Part shown: positions 24,621 to 34,200 of the stretch, in pieces
Layout: each line of letters begins with the position of its first letter
Position numbering within the stretch: position 1 is the stretch's first letter
DNA from: a virus
DNA length: 44,885 bases
IMG/VR virus record: IMGVR_UViG_3300035228_000759
Span: 1-44,885 of that record
Direction: 5' to 3' (one strand)
The notes under the pieces: model-generated
Seen by the model: the letters and a program-made list of their open reading frames with translations, nothing else
What the model was told of the DNA's origin: nothing
The model's database searches: none
Made by a program: the position numbers and the translations under genes

Positions 24621-27600
24621 TAAATTTTTCGGTAACGATAAGGTCTATGTTCAAACCGAATATGATAATGTTGTACTAATTGACCCCAACAAAGTTGTCA
24701 ACTCTGACGGCACTGTTCAAGAACGCAATGTCAAACAAGAAAATTTAATAACCTACGCAAACTTAGAGGCAAGAGTAATACCGAGAACAAAATTGGCTAT
24801 TGGGTCTAATTACTCGGATAGTGTTAAAAATGTAGGGGTAGCTCAATTAAAGGTTAACTTTATGGAGGGTAATCCACAAAACCAAAAAGAACCCAATGTT
24901 AACTTAGGAGGTAAAGACTCTGAAGACCCAAAATATTTTGATTCTACATGGACTGACCAATTTTTACCTGGACAAAATAATATGGGTGAAAATGACATTT
25001 TTAGTTCAGGAAGAGGTGTTGATACACAATTGTTAGGTATTACCCGAATCAACATAAAAATGAATCCAGCAAATGTTCCTACAGTTACTATTGAAATGAC
25101 TGATGTGCAGGGAAGAGTTTTATTTGAAAGAGGTGATAAGTCACCATATTCAATATTCATGAATTTACCGTATCCAATATTCATTTTAACTGTAAAAGGT
25201 CATTATGGTAAGGCGATTAAGTTAGAGTTAATGTTAAAAGATTTTAACGCCAGATTTGAACCTTCAGACGGTAGTTATAAAATAACAACTTCATATGTTG
25301 CTAGGTCACACGCCTTTCTAAAAGATACGTTATTAGATTATCTATACACTACACCACATATGTACCCAAAAAGTTATGAACTTGAAAACGTCAAGGGGGT
25401 ACCTGCGGGAGGTACAGTTGCAATTGATAAGATTGATACCACTAAAGGAATGGAAAAAATAAAAGAAGTTTATTCTTTATATAAAGCTAAAGGTTTAGTA
25501 AGTGAGGATTTTCCTGAAATTACTCTTAATCAAATGAGAATGAGGTTAGAGTACTTTAATCGTTATGTTATGGAGGCGTATTCTAAAGAAGATATGTCAG
25601 TTTTAACTAATGTTGTTAATTATGAGAGAGCCATTACAAAATATAGAAGAAGTATTTACCCCGATGTTGGTAAAAATTGGTTTAATCAGTTTGTTGACGT
25701 CTCTTCTATATACGTTAAAAATAATCCTAAGGCGACCACGTTATATGGGTTAAAAAAAGACCTTGATGAACAAGGACGTAGGAATGCAATATCAAAATTA
25801 AAAATTGCTATTGATGAGGGTAATAAATCCTTACAAGATAACCCAACGTTCTTTCTTCCCGGTACTTATGAGATAGAAGGTAAGTCAAATCCTTCAAAAA
25901 TTGCGGTTAACATTAAAGCTAGTGACTTAATAGAAGAAATTACGAACCCAGAGGTAATAGATTATAAGGCAACATATATTACACGTAATGGTAATGAACC
26001 AACAGAAGAACAATTAAAAGTATTTGAAGGAGATATTAAGGCAGAATTTAAGGTTTCAACTACCGCGGTCGGACCTGATGGTGAATTACAGAAATCAAAG
26101 AAGGAACTCATTGCGTTTGGTAACGTTATAAAAAGTTCAAATTTTCAAAATGGTAGTTTTTTAGCTAAATTAGCTAAAATTGAGACCACATTTAAAAGAT
26201 TAAAGGAAGAGATTGAAACAAAATTATCTGAGGCATTAGCTAAAAAAATTGTAAGTTCAGATGTGGGATTAGGATTTAATCCAACAATGAATAATGTCTT
26301 AGCGGTTATATGTGCAAATGCTGAGGCGTTTTATAGATTAATGGATGAGACTCATAGAAGGGCGTGGGACGTTAGAGATAACCCGGTGAGGTTAACCGCA
26401 ATTATGCCATCTGAAAAATCTTTTGGTGTTGATGCGTCTAAAGCTTCATTAAAGACTGTGAAAGTTGATGGTAAAGCACCTACTTTACAAAATAGTCAAA
26501 TAGTTTATCCGTGGCCACAATATTTTATTGAAGAGACGGTTGATAACAAAACTGAATATACTCTAACTTATCCGGGTGACCCCGCAGTGGTTACTACGTT
26601 ACAGGGATGGAACCATAATGTTTGGCCTGAAATACAATTTACTGAGGAATATATTACAGCGTCTTTAGAAAAAGACAAACCTAATATTAATATAAATTAT
26701 GGTAATGAAACCCAAGTCACTAACTATATTGGAATAAATTCAGTAGAATTCCCGTTCGATAATTCGCCATATACCAATGAAGAATATGTTTCATTTTTCT
26801 ATGAAATATTTGAAAGAACCTACTTAGGGGCTAACTATAGTAAAGTTGTTAGAAATAATGATTTTAGAAAAAATATGTATCCTGTGTTAGCAGATTTCGA
26901 ATCTTCAAACATTAAAGAAGGTGTTGATAATATTCCTGAATTAATGAAAATATTAAAGGAATTTAAATTTAATGCGTCAACTTTTAATCAATACCTTTTA
27001 TCAATTTCTAATAATGGTGAAGGTAGTTATTTTGCTAGAAAGGCAAGAGACATATATACTCAAAATTATATAAAAGGTTATATTGAACACGATTTTGGTA
27101 TCTATAGTCAAGAAAGTATGAATACAAATTCGGTTGAGGTGATATCATCAACAAAGTCAGTAAAAGATTTAGAAACTTATATTACGGGAACGTCATCAAA
27201 TGCCACTACGTTAATGGATGTGTATCCGTTTAATAATCTTGATTGGCTACAAAAAAACATTTCTAAAGGTAAAGATATATCATATATTGATGGTGCTAAT
27301 AGTACTACTGGTGTTATGAATTTTAATATTCTTAAAAAGAGTATTGCGACGTTTGATGACCAATCATCTGATGATGTAAGATATAAAAATAATTTTATCA
27401 CTTATTACCAATACGATAAAAACTACCCGTCAAATCCAAATCAAAACACTAGTAATAATAGTGATAGTACGCAGTATCAAACAAATGCTGAGGTTAAGGA
27501 TTACTATTTAAATAGAGAAAATAAAGATTTTTATTTAACGGAAAGCCCAATAGATTATGGGACTGATTATAATACTGCAACAAACAATTTAACAACAATA

Positions 27601-30600
27601 CAGACAACGTCTCTATTGAATACTCCTTATTTTACTAATGCGATATTGAAGGGGGTATCGGGTGAAACAAATCAAGAGGTAAATCCATATGTTGGTTTAG
27701 GTTATATATATTTGAATTCACTGCCACTACCAACATTGAGTGAGAAATATTTAACAAAAAACACTAGCGATGCTGGTGTTGATACGGTAAAATGGGGAGA
27801 TAATATTTATGCGGGTTTAAGTAAGTTTGCCGCTCTTCATAAAATACCTTATCTTTGGCTATTAAAGTACGGTTCAATATGGCATAGATACAAAGAAGAT
27901 AAAGTAGGTAATGGAGATATTCTTGATGGGATATGGAAAGATTTTGATTATGTTAACGCGTATGACCCAATTACTAACGATATAAATAAAGTTTATGATG
28001 TACAAAACTATACGGGAGGAAGTACGACTTATGTACCTCAAAAGACCGAAATAGTTCCTGTACTAATACCTAATATAATAAATCCAACACTTCCAGGTAC
28101 ACTTATTAATTTTAATTACCAATTTAATAAAAATGGATTTTATCCTAAAGTAGTAAATGACACTTACAAATTCTTTACAGGTAAATCACCTTTAACGGGG
28201 TATACCAACACTGAAATGAATGACTTATTTAATAATGGTAAATTCAAATTAGGTAAATCACAAAGTAATTTTTTACCTGCGGGATATGACCAAGATAACG
28301 TACTTAATACTTTAAGTTATGATAGTTACTATCAATACTTTGATATTGAGGGTAACATTAGTTTTGATTTCAATTTTACAGTTTCAGGTGAAAATACTAC
28401 TTCACCAAAGATGTTAATAATACCATCCTCAGGTTATTTAAAATTTACACAAGCTCAAAGGGAGTGTTTAAACTCACAAAACCACTTAACCCAAAGTATA
28501 GATATTAATAATAAATCGATTCAAAATGGTAATGTTAGGTCATTGTGGGCATCATCTAATTATGGGTATTATAATAATGAATGGGTAAGAAAACCCAAGA
28601 CAAATCAATATATTAAAGTTATTGATACGGGGGATACTCAACAAAATGCGTTTAATATTATTAATAAAGATAATGATAACCCATATAAATCTATTGAGGA
28701 AATTTTTGCAATTTTCTCTAAAGAGATGTTAGATGAATTTGAAAAACACTTTTTAAATTTTTGTAAAAAAGATAAGGACTATGAAGACATAGTATTTAAT
28801 CCATCCACACCTAACGATGACGAATACTTAGGAGCGTTTAATATTGAGTACAATTATAATATTGAAAAAGTAATGAAAAGTTTACTCATTATTGATAAAC
28901 CTGAATTAACAGATAATTCAATAAATGATGTTAAGAGTATTTCTGATAATCAAATGGAGCAATTTGTTAATTTAAATAAAACTCAAATACAGGAAAGGGA
29001 TATTATATTAAAAATAGGTAACCCAGGGAGATTTAATAGACGAGTGTTTGATTCATTCTCATCCATTGAAAATATTGTTCCAATAGACCCAATTGACTTT
29101 AGTTATTATAGAGAGAATAGTGTTCCAACTGCGACAAACTCAACTACATTGGCTGCGAGCCAAGGAACATTCCCTGAAGTATGGGATGAATTATATTTAC
29201 GTGTTGGTATGTATGAAGACTTTGATTTAATGTATAGTGATAATGGTTCTTTTATTACTGATTTTTTTCCTGTTATGGATATTCAGTTTACTAAAGAAAA
29301 TGTTAGAGATTTGTCACAAATTATTAAAGTTTTTGCAACACAAAAAATGAATGACAATAATTTAACTAAGAGTGATTTTCAACAAACATTTGATGATTTT
29401 ATGTCTGGTCAGGTAACATTTCAAAATGATATGTTAAACCAAATTTTCACTAATTTAAATACAACGTTACCGTCAGTTAAAGTAAACAATACTCAATCAA
29501 GGATTTCTAAATTAGATGATAAGGGAGGGGCATTAAAAACTGAATTATGGGAAACATTTAAAAACTTTAATGATAGGTGGATATCAGGTCAAGATGTTAA
29601 GAATAAAACATTATTTGAGCAATTTTTATTTTTGGATAAGGCGAATAGACCTATTGGTAATAAGGTAATTATTGATATTAATCAATTAAGAGGTTTTTTA
29701 AAAAGTAATTTAGCTCAAACAAGTGTGTTGGACTTAATAGGAACTATTTTAGAAAAAAATAATTTTATATTTATGCCCGCACCATCTTACGCAAATTTTT
29801 ATGGTAGAAACGAAAGAGTAAAAGAAGGTATGCCTAATCCGGCGTTTAGTGATGTCGCTAATAATACTTTTGGAACATTTTTAGAAGTCGACACTCACAC
29901 GTCTGAACCTAAATTATTGGCAATATATGTTGGTAAACCCGCAGAAAAATTAAATACATCACCTGAAAACGATAATTACCTATACGGAGATGATGCTTTT
30001 GATTTATCAATACCATCACAAAGTGGGGTTAGAGCAACCGAAGATGGTGTCACTAATTTCTCAGATAGAAATAAGGTAGTCGCATTTAATGTAGACTTCG
30101 GTATACAAAATCAAAGTATATTTAAATCAATCAATATTGATATGTCTCAAAGAAAAAATATTGCACCAACGTTTCAAATACTAGCGGATATGGGCTCACA
30201 GGCTGATGGACAAAAAGTGGCTCAACAGTCGGTAAGTTTATATAATTTTTATAAAGCGTCTAGTTATAATTGTAGTGTTACGTCTATGGGTAATGTTATG
30301 ATTCAACCTACAATGTATTTTAATTTAAGATATGTTCCTATGTTTTATGGACCATATTTAATTACGAGTGTTAGTCATGATATTACAACTAAAGATTTCC
30401 AAACAACATTTGAAGGTGTACGAATGTCAAAATACTCATTAAAAATGCCTAATGGATTAATATCGAGTGTCAACCGAGAAATTGTACAAAACTACTTATC
30501 GGAAGTTAGAAGAATACCTACACTTGCGGGTTCTACTGCAGACACAGTTACTAGGTCAACAGATATAAAAAATAGTTCAACCAAGAGTGGGGCAAAAACA

Positions 30601-31215
30601 CAAATTGCGGACGACCAAAAATGTGTTGCGGTACAAAAAATTAATAAACCTTATGTTGATATTACAGGAAAAAGTATTACTCAGACTAAATTTAAAACTT
30701 TAATTGACGGAAGTAGTAATCTAAATGAGAATGTAAAACGATTTATTTTTGGGGTTGGTTATGTTGAAAATGGTAATGGTACTAATGTGGAGAGTATAAA
30801 TAATAATCACTTCAATTTAAAAAACCTTAAAGAAAATGCTAGATGGACAATTAACTTTGAAGAACAAGTCTGTGTAAATGATACTAATTACGCGGTACCT
30901 TACCTCTCATTTAAATCGCCAGGAGATTCAATTAAATTCATGAATCAAGTATGTTCACAGTACGAACAAATAATTGAGGCGTTTTTAGTTAATACAACAA
31001 TAAATGGTAATTTACCTAAAACATTTGCATACTTATGGTATTATACCTTTAGATTTACTACTATGGATAAAGAATTGACTGCGGGTAGTAATATCGATGA
31101 TTCGATTATTGCGTCAGTTAATCATGATTTAAATGCGAATAGCGTATCAAAACAACTTTTTGATAAAGCTGAGGTGGTTTTTAAATCTAAAATAAACGCT
31201 TGGAATAGAAACTAA
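24610..31215 (+). CDS. Giant baseplate hub protein with C-terminal glucosaminidase-like domain
   Basis: The largest gene in the window, 2201 residues. The N-terminal 250 residues (LLGITRINIKMNPANVPTVT, then RSHAFLKDTLLDYLY) look like the first hub domain of T4 gp27-type proteins; about 1740-1960 (FNVDFGIQNQSIFKSINIDM, MFYGPYLITSVSHDITTKDF) is a second hub-like part. The middle is long, Asn/Thr/Tyr-rich and unfamiliar. From about 2020 to the end is a helical domain with FIFGVGYVENGNGTNV and NNNHFNLKNL, the pattern of glucosaminidase or lysozyme-like peptidoglycan hydrolases, with E2053 as the candidate catalytic acid. This would combine hub and cell-wall-cutting spike functions, as T4 divides between gp27 and gp5. 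Enzymatic activity is inference. Confidence 0.8.
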   Translation: MADNKFFGNDKVYVQTEYDNVVLIDPNKVVNSDGTVQERNVKQENLITYANLEARVIPRTKLAIGSNYSDSVKNVGVAQLKVNFMEGNPQNQKEPNVNLGGKDSEDPKYFDSTWTDQFLPGQNNMGENDIFSSGRGVDTQLLGITRINIKMNPANVPTVTIEMTDVQGRVLFERGDKSPYSIFMNLPYPIFILTVKGHYGKAIKLELMLKDFNARFEPSDGSYKITTSYVARSHAFLKDTLLDYLYTTPHMYPKSYELENVKGVPAGGTVAIDKIDTTKGMEKIKEVYSLYKAKGLVSEDFPEITLNQMRMRLEYFNRYVMEAYSKEDMSVLTNVVNYERAITKYRRSIYPDVGKNWFNQFVDVSSIYVKNNPKATTLYGLKKDLDEQGRRNAISKLKIAIDEGNKSLQDNPTFFLPGTYEIEGKSNPSKIAVNIKASDLIEEITNPEVIDYKATYITRNGNEPTEEQLKVFEGDIKAEFKVSTTAVGPDGELQKSKKELIAFGNVIKSSNFQNGSFLAKLAKIETTFKRLKEEIETKLSEALAKKIVSSDVGLGFNPTMNNVLAVICANAEAFYRLMDETHRRAWDVRDNPVRLTAIMPSEKSFGVDASKASLKTVKVDGKAPTLQNSQIVYPWPQYFIEETVDNKTEYTLTYPGDPAVVTTLQGWNHNVWPEIQFTEEYITASLEKDKPNININYGNETQVTNYIGINSVEFPFDNSPYTNEEYVSFFYEIFERTYLGANYSKVVRNNDFRKNMYPVLADFESSNIKEGVDNIPELMKILKEFKFNASTFNQYLLSISNNGEGSYFARKARDIYTQNYIKGYIEHDFGIYSQESMNTNSVEVISSTKSVKDLETYITGTSSNATTLMDVYPFNNLDWLQKNISKGKDISYIDGANSTTGVMNFNILKKSIATFDDQSSDDVRYKNNFITYYQYDKNYPSNPNQNTSNNSDSTQYQTNAEVKDYYLNRENKDFYLTESPIDYGTDYNTATNNLTTIQTTSLLNTPYFTNAILKGVSGETNQEVNPYVGLGYIYLNSLPLPTLSEKYLTKNTSDAGVDTVKWGDNIYAGLSKFAALHKIPYLWLLKYGSIWHRYKEDKVGNGDILDGIWKDFDYVNAYDPITNDINKVYDVQNYTGGSTTYVPQKTEIVPVLIPNIINPTLPGTLINFNYQFNKNGFYPKVVNDTYKFFTGKSPLTGYTNTEMNDLFNNGKFKLGKSQSNFLPAGYDQDNVLNTLSYDSYYQYFDIEGNISFDFNFTVSGENTTSPKMLIIPSSGYLKFTQAQRECLNSQNHLTQSIDINNKSIQNGNVRSLWASSNYGYYNNEWVRKPKTNQYIKVIDTGDTQQNAFNIINKDNDNPYKSIEEIFAIFSKEMLDEFEKHFLNFCKKDKDYEDIVFNPSTPNDDEYLGAFNIEYNYNIEKVMKSLLIIDKPELTDNSINDVKSISDNQMEQFVNLNKTQIQERDIILKIGNPGRFNRRVFDSFSSIENIVPIDPIDFSYYRENSVPTATNSTTLAASQGTFPEVWDELYLRVGMYEDFDLMYSDNGSFITDFFPVMDIQFTKENVRDLSQIIKVFATQKMNDNNLTKSDFQQTFDDFMSGQVTFQNDMLNQIFTNLNTTLPSVKVNNTQSRISKLDDKGGALKTELWETFKNFNDRWISGQDVKNKTLFEQFLFLDKANRPIGNKVIIDINQLRGFLKSNLAQTSVLDLIGTILEKNNFIFMPAPSYANFYGRNERVKEGMPNPAFSDVANNTFGTFLEVDTHTSEPKLLAIYVGKPAEKLNTSPENDNYLYGDDAFDLSIPSQSGVRATEDGVTNFSDRNKVVAFNVDFGIQNQSIFKSINIDMSQRKNIAPTFQILADMGSQADGQKVAQQSVSLYNFYKASSYNCSVTSMGNVMIQPTMYFNLRYVPMFYGPYLITSVSHDITTKDFQTTFEGVRMSKYSLKMPNGLISSVNREIVQNYLSEVRRIPTLAGSTADTVTRSTDIKNSSTKSGAKTQIADDQKCVAVQKINKPYVDITGKSITQTKFKTLIDGSSNLNENVKRFIFGVGYVENGNGTNVESINNNHFNLKNLKENARWTINFEEQVCVNDTNYAVPYLSFKSPGDSIKFMNQVCSQYEQIIEAFLVNTTINGNLPKTFAYLWYYTFRFTTMDKELTAGSNIDDSIIASVNHDLNANSVSKQLFDKAEVVFKSKINAWNRN

Positions 31216-31240
31216 TTTAAGAAAAAGGGCATTTATCGTA

Positions 31241-31252
31241 TATTTATAAATA
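31241..31252 (+). promoter_or_regulatory. Candidate late-promoter element before the 74-residue gene
   Basis: TATTTAT (31241-31247) overlaps TATAAATA (31245-31252), the T4 late consensus, 7 bases before the ATG at 31260. Confidence 0.45.
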
Positions 31253-31259
31253 AAAGATT

Positions 31260-31484
31260 ATGGATACTAAAGCATTATTAGACCAGTTTTTGTCAAAAGA
31301 CACTAGAATAACTGAAAAAAATACGGGTAATGGTTACAAAGAAGTTTGTGATTTAGACACTGGAGATTGTTATACTGTAAGAATGAGAGATGGCCTTATA
31401 GAAAGAGTTGATAATTCTATGAAACTAAATAGGACTTTAAGAGTTGAAACACCTCACGGGGTAAAAACACTCTTGAACGGTTAA
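31260..31484 (+). CDS. Small hypothetical phage protein
   Basis: A 74-residue protein of unknown function. It has two cysteines close together (VCDLDTGDCYTVRMRDGLIE) and a short C-terminal motif (TPHGVKTLLNG) that looks like a conserved phage family. It follows the giant hub gene with its own late-type motif and lies 13 bases upstream of the acidic protein at 31498, with which it is probably cotranscribed. Confidence 0.65.
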   Translation: MDTKALLDQFLSKDTRITEKNTGNGYKEVCDLDTGDCYTVRMRDGLIERVDNSMKLNRTLRVETPHGVKTLLNG

Positions 31485-31497
31485 AAAAAAATACAAA

Positions 31498-32115
31498 ATG
31501 TCTGTAGATAAGAAAATATTAGAAGAGATAAGTAAATATAATAATATTAACAAATATATTAGCGAGCAAGAAACTGATTTGCCTGAACCAATTGAAGGTG
31601 GAGGTGAAGATGTTGGGTTAGATGGTTCTGAACTTGATATTGACGATGTACAACCTGTCGATGTTGAGTCTGACCCTGAAGTGGAAGTTGTGGGGGAACC
31701 TACATCTGAATTAAGTGGTGAAGAAAGTGGTACTGAAGAATTAGATATCACTGATTTAGTGACGACTCAAAAAGATATGTCTACCAAACAAGAGGAGTAT
31801 ATGGATAGTATGATGGATAGGTTAAATGACCTCACTTCTAAATTATCTGATATGGATAAAATATTAGTCAAAATTAATAGTTTAGAAGATAAAGTAGATA
31901 AGTATCGTCAAAAATCTCCTGAAGAAAAATTACAATTAAGAAGTTTAGATAGTTATCCGTATAATCAAAAGTTAACTGATTTCTTTATGGACAAAGGTCC
32001 CGATATGGAAAAAACGGGTAAAAATGAATATGTTTTAACTTCCGATGAAGTTGAGAACTACACTGATAGAGACATTAAAGATTCATTTGATGCACCATTA
32101 GAAAACGAATATTAA
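31498..32115 (+). CDS. Acidic coiled-coil phage protein, putative internal or structural component
   Basis: A 205-residue protein. The N-terminal 22 residues are a helical basic/polar leader (KKILEEISKYNNINKYISEQ). Residues 24-85 are extremely acidic (repeated Asp/Glu/Pro/Gly). Residues 88-140 form a predicted coiled coil (EEYMDSMMDRLNDLTSKLSD, then KINSLEDKVDKYRQK), and the C-terminus is a small globular part. This build resembles scaffold or core proteins of phage proheads, but no family match can be claimed. It ends the structural segment and is followed by a strong terminator. Confidence 0.7.
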   Translation: MSVDKKILEEISKYNNINKYISEQETDLPEPIEGGGEDVGLDGSELDIDDVQPVDVESDPEVEVVGEPTSELSGEESGTEELDITDLVTTQKDMSTKQEEYMDSMMDRLNDLTSKLSDMDKILVKINSLEDKVDKYRQKSPEEKLQLRSLDSYPYNQKLTDFFMDKGPDMEKTGKNEYVLTSDEVENYTDRDIKDSFDAPLENEY

Positions 32116-32145
32116 CACCCCTTATATAATTTTTATAAAAACAGT

Positions 32146-32172
32146 AAAAGACCATTTCGATGGTCTTTTTTT
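32146..32172 (+). terminator. Rho-independent terminator with TTCG loop
   Basis: AAAAGACCAT (32146-32155) pairs perfectly with ATGGTCTTTT (32160-32169) around the tetraloop TTCG, running into a T7 tract (32166-32172). It separates the structural genes from the replication module. Confidence 0.88.
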
Positions 32173-32174
32173 AT

Positions 32175-32202
32175 TTGACTTAATGACTTTCTTTGTTATA
32201 TT
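32175..32202 (+). promoter_or_regulatory. Sigma70-like promoter for the gp32 gene
   Basis: TTGACT (32175-32180) and TATATT (32197-32202) are spaced by 16 bases; an alternative -10, TATAAT at 32202-32207, has a long 21-base spacing. It lies directly after the terminator and about 50 bases before the gp32 ATG, so it would start the replication transcript. Confidence 0.5.
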
Positions 32203-32251
32203 ATAATTGAGTAAACGATAAATAAATAATAACAGAGAAAAAAGAAAAATT

Positions 32252-33112
32252 ATGGCAAATGCATTAGACGCAGTATTAGCTCAGTACGAGAAGAATACTT
32301 CAAAATCAAACAATGGAAAACAATCTATCTCTCAAGAAGATAGACTAAAACGTTATTTCACGACTTATTTACCAAAAGGTACAAGTTCGGGGCAAAAAAG
32401 AGTACGTATCCTACCAACACCTGACGGGTCATCACCTTTTAAAGAAGTGTGGTACCATGAAGTACAGATTGACGGTAAATGGACAAAACTATATGACCCA
32501 GGAAAGAATGACGGAGAACGTTCACCTCTTACAGAGGTTTACGAAGAACTAATCTCAACAGGTAAGGAATCTGACAAGGATTTGGCGAGACAATATCGTC
32601 CACGTAAATTCTATATCGTAAAACTTATTGATAGAGATAATGAAGACCACGGACCTAAATTTTGGAGATTTAAAGATAACTACAAACAAGAAGGTATCTT
32701 AGATAAAATCATTCCAATATGGAAAGCTAAGGGAGACGTAACCGACGCGAATGAAGGACGTGATTTAATGGTTGAATTATCAAAGGCTAAAACACCTAAA
32801 GGTATTGAGTATACGGTTGTACAGACAGTTATGTATGATGACCCATGTCCGATACACTCAGAAAAGTCTCAAATGGATGAGTGGATGACTAATGAGTTAA
32901 CATGGCAAGATGTTTACGCACAGAAACCTGTGGAATACTTAGAGGCAATTGCAAGAGGTGAGACACCTGTTTGGAGTTCTGACTTAAAGAAGTATGTTTA
33001 TGGTGACGACTCTTCTGAAGTGGTATTAGGGGGTTCAAATGAATCAACTAAAACCGAAGAGACAACTGACCCACAATCAAAAATGGGTGTGGATACGGAC
33101 TTACCATTTTAA
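32252..33112 (+). CDS. 32: Single-stranded DNA-binding protein (T4 gp32-like)
   Basis: A 286-residue ssDNA-binding protein, near T4 gp32 (301). The N-terminus (EDRLKRYFTTYLPKGTSSGQ) and core (KRVRILPTPDGSSPFKEVWY; RPRKFYIVKLIDRDNEDHGP; FWRFKDNY) match the gp32 OB-fold. The T4 His/Cys zinc site is not seen: the only cysteine is C198, in PCPIH. The C-terminal 45 residues are acidic and end in DTDLPF, very like the protein-binding tip of bacterial SSB (DDDIPF), rather than the T4 tail. It coats template and recombination intermediates and works with UvsX, the polymerase and the helicase. It begins the replication operon. Confidence 0.93.
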   Translation: MANALDAVLAQYEKNTSKSNNGKQSISQEDRLKRYFTTYLPKGTSSGQKRVRILPTPDGSSPFKEVWYHEVQIDGKWTKLYDPGKNDGERSPLTEVYEELISTGKESDKDLARQYRPRKFYIVKLIDRDNEDHGPKFWRFKDNYKQEGILDKIIPIWKAKGDVTDANEGRDLMVELSKAKTPKGIEYTVVQTVMYDDPCPIHSEKSQMDEWMTNELTWQDVYAQKPVEYLEAIARGETPVWSSDLKKYVYGDDSSEVVLGGSNESTKTEETTDPQSKMGVDTDLPF

Positions 33113-33128
33113 TAACAACTAACATGAT

Positions 33129-33158
33129 GGTGGTGACGACAGTGATGTCGTTACCACC
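33129..33158 (+). promoter_or_regulatory. Stable hairpin between gp32 and uvsX
   Basis: GGTGGTGACGACA (33129-33141) pairs with TGTCGTTACCACC (33146-33158) through 13 bp with one G-T pair, capped by GTGA, a GNRA-type tetraloop. It ends 19 bases before the uvsX ATG. The following T run is short (TTTAT), so it may be a partial terminator, an mRNA processing or stabilising element, or a translational operator. Confidence 0.6.
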
Positions 33159-33177
33159 TTTATCAAATTAAAAAAAT

Positions 33178-34182
33178 ATGGCAATAAAGAAAAAAGATTT
33201 TAGTAGTATAAAGAAGAAATTTTCTACATCCGCAAAATATAAACCGCAAAGGTTTTTTGATTTGGGTGAGGATTTCTTAGATGCGGTCGGATTACCTGGC
33301 CCCGCAATTGGTCATTTAAATATGTTTTTAGGTCATTCAGATACGGGTAAAACAACAGCATTAGTAAAGGCGGCGGTTGACGCACAAAAAAAAGGTATTT
33401 TACCTGTGTTTATAATTACCGAACAAAAATGGTCATTTGAACACGCTAAGTTAATGGGGTTTGAATGTGAAGAAGTTGTGGATGAAGAAACGGGTGAATT
33501 AGATTGGGACGGGTTCTTTATTTTTAATAATAATTTTAATTATATTGAGCAAATAACTGACTACATCAATGAATTATTGGATGCACAAAATAAGGGTGAA
33601 TTAGAGTATGATTTACTTTTCTTATGGGATTCAGTAGGTTCGGTACCATGTAAGATGACTTTTGATGGTAAAGGAGGTAAACAACATAATGCGTCCACAT
33701 TAGCGGATAAAATAGGTATGGGTATCAACCAAAGGATATCGGGTTCACGTAAGGCGGATTCTAAGTATGAAAATACTTTACTAATAGTTAATCAACCGTG
33801 GGTGGCTTTACCTGACTCACCATTTGGTCAACCCAAAATTAAGGCTAAAGGTGGAGAATCAATATGGTTAAACTCATCTTTGGTGTTTTTATTTGGTAAT
33901 CAAAAAAATGCTGGTACAACAACTATATCTGCGGTTAAAAACAAAAGAAAAGTAAAGTTCGCTTCAAGAACAAAAATATCAGTAATGAAAAATCACATTA
34001 ATGGATTAGGATATGCTGATGGGAAAATAATTGTAACCCCACACGGATTCTTAGCAGGTAAGGAAAGTAGTGAAGAAAAAAAATCAATTGAAAAATACAA
34101 AGGTGAACAATCTGAGTATTGGAAAGAAGTCATTGGTGTAGAAGGTGACTTTAAGTTAGAAGAAGAAAAACAGGAAGTGTAA
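33178..34182 (+). CDS. uvsX: UvsX-type RecA-like recombinase
   Basis: A 334-residue strand-exchange ATPase (T4 UvsX has 391). Walker A is GHSDTGKT at 52-59; Walker B is LLFLWDSVGS with D151; E82 in the segment FIITEQKWSF is a candidate catalytic glutamate. DNA-binding loop regions follow (NASTLADKIGMGINQRISGS). It forms filaments on gp32-coated ssDNA for recombination-dependent replication and repair. It is cotranscribed with gp32, separated from it by the stable hairpin at 33129. Confidence 0.93.
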   Translation: MAIKKKDFSSIKKKFSTSAKYKPQRFFDLGEDFLDAVGLPGPAIGHLNMFLGHSDTGKTTALVKAAVDAQKKGILPVFIITEQKWSFEHAKLMGFECEEVVDEETGELDWDGFFIFNNNFNYIEQITDYINELLDAQNKGELEYDLLFLWDSVGSVPCKMTFDGKGGKQHNASTLADKIGMGINQRISGSRKADSKYENTLLIVNQPWVALPDSPFGQPKIKAKGGESIWLNSSLVFLFGNQKNAGTTTISAVKNKRKVKFASRTKISVMKNHINGLGYADGKIIVTPHGFLAGKESSEEKKSIEKYKGEQSEYWKEVIGVEGDFKLEEEKQEV

Positions 34183-34200
34183 CAATTTAACGCATAAAAA

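Noticed and set aside
31437-31751. Reverse-strand Ser/Pro-rich ORF of 104 codons
   Set aside because: Antisense image of the acidic region of the gene at 31498; composition follows from the Asp/Glu codons on the other strand.
32252-33112. T4-type zinc finger in the gp32-like protein
   Set aside because: Only one cysteine is present in the protein, so the His-Cys3 site of T4 gp32 cannot form.
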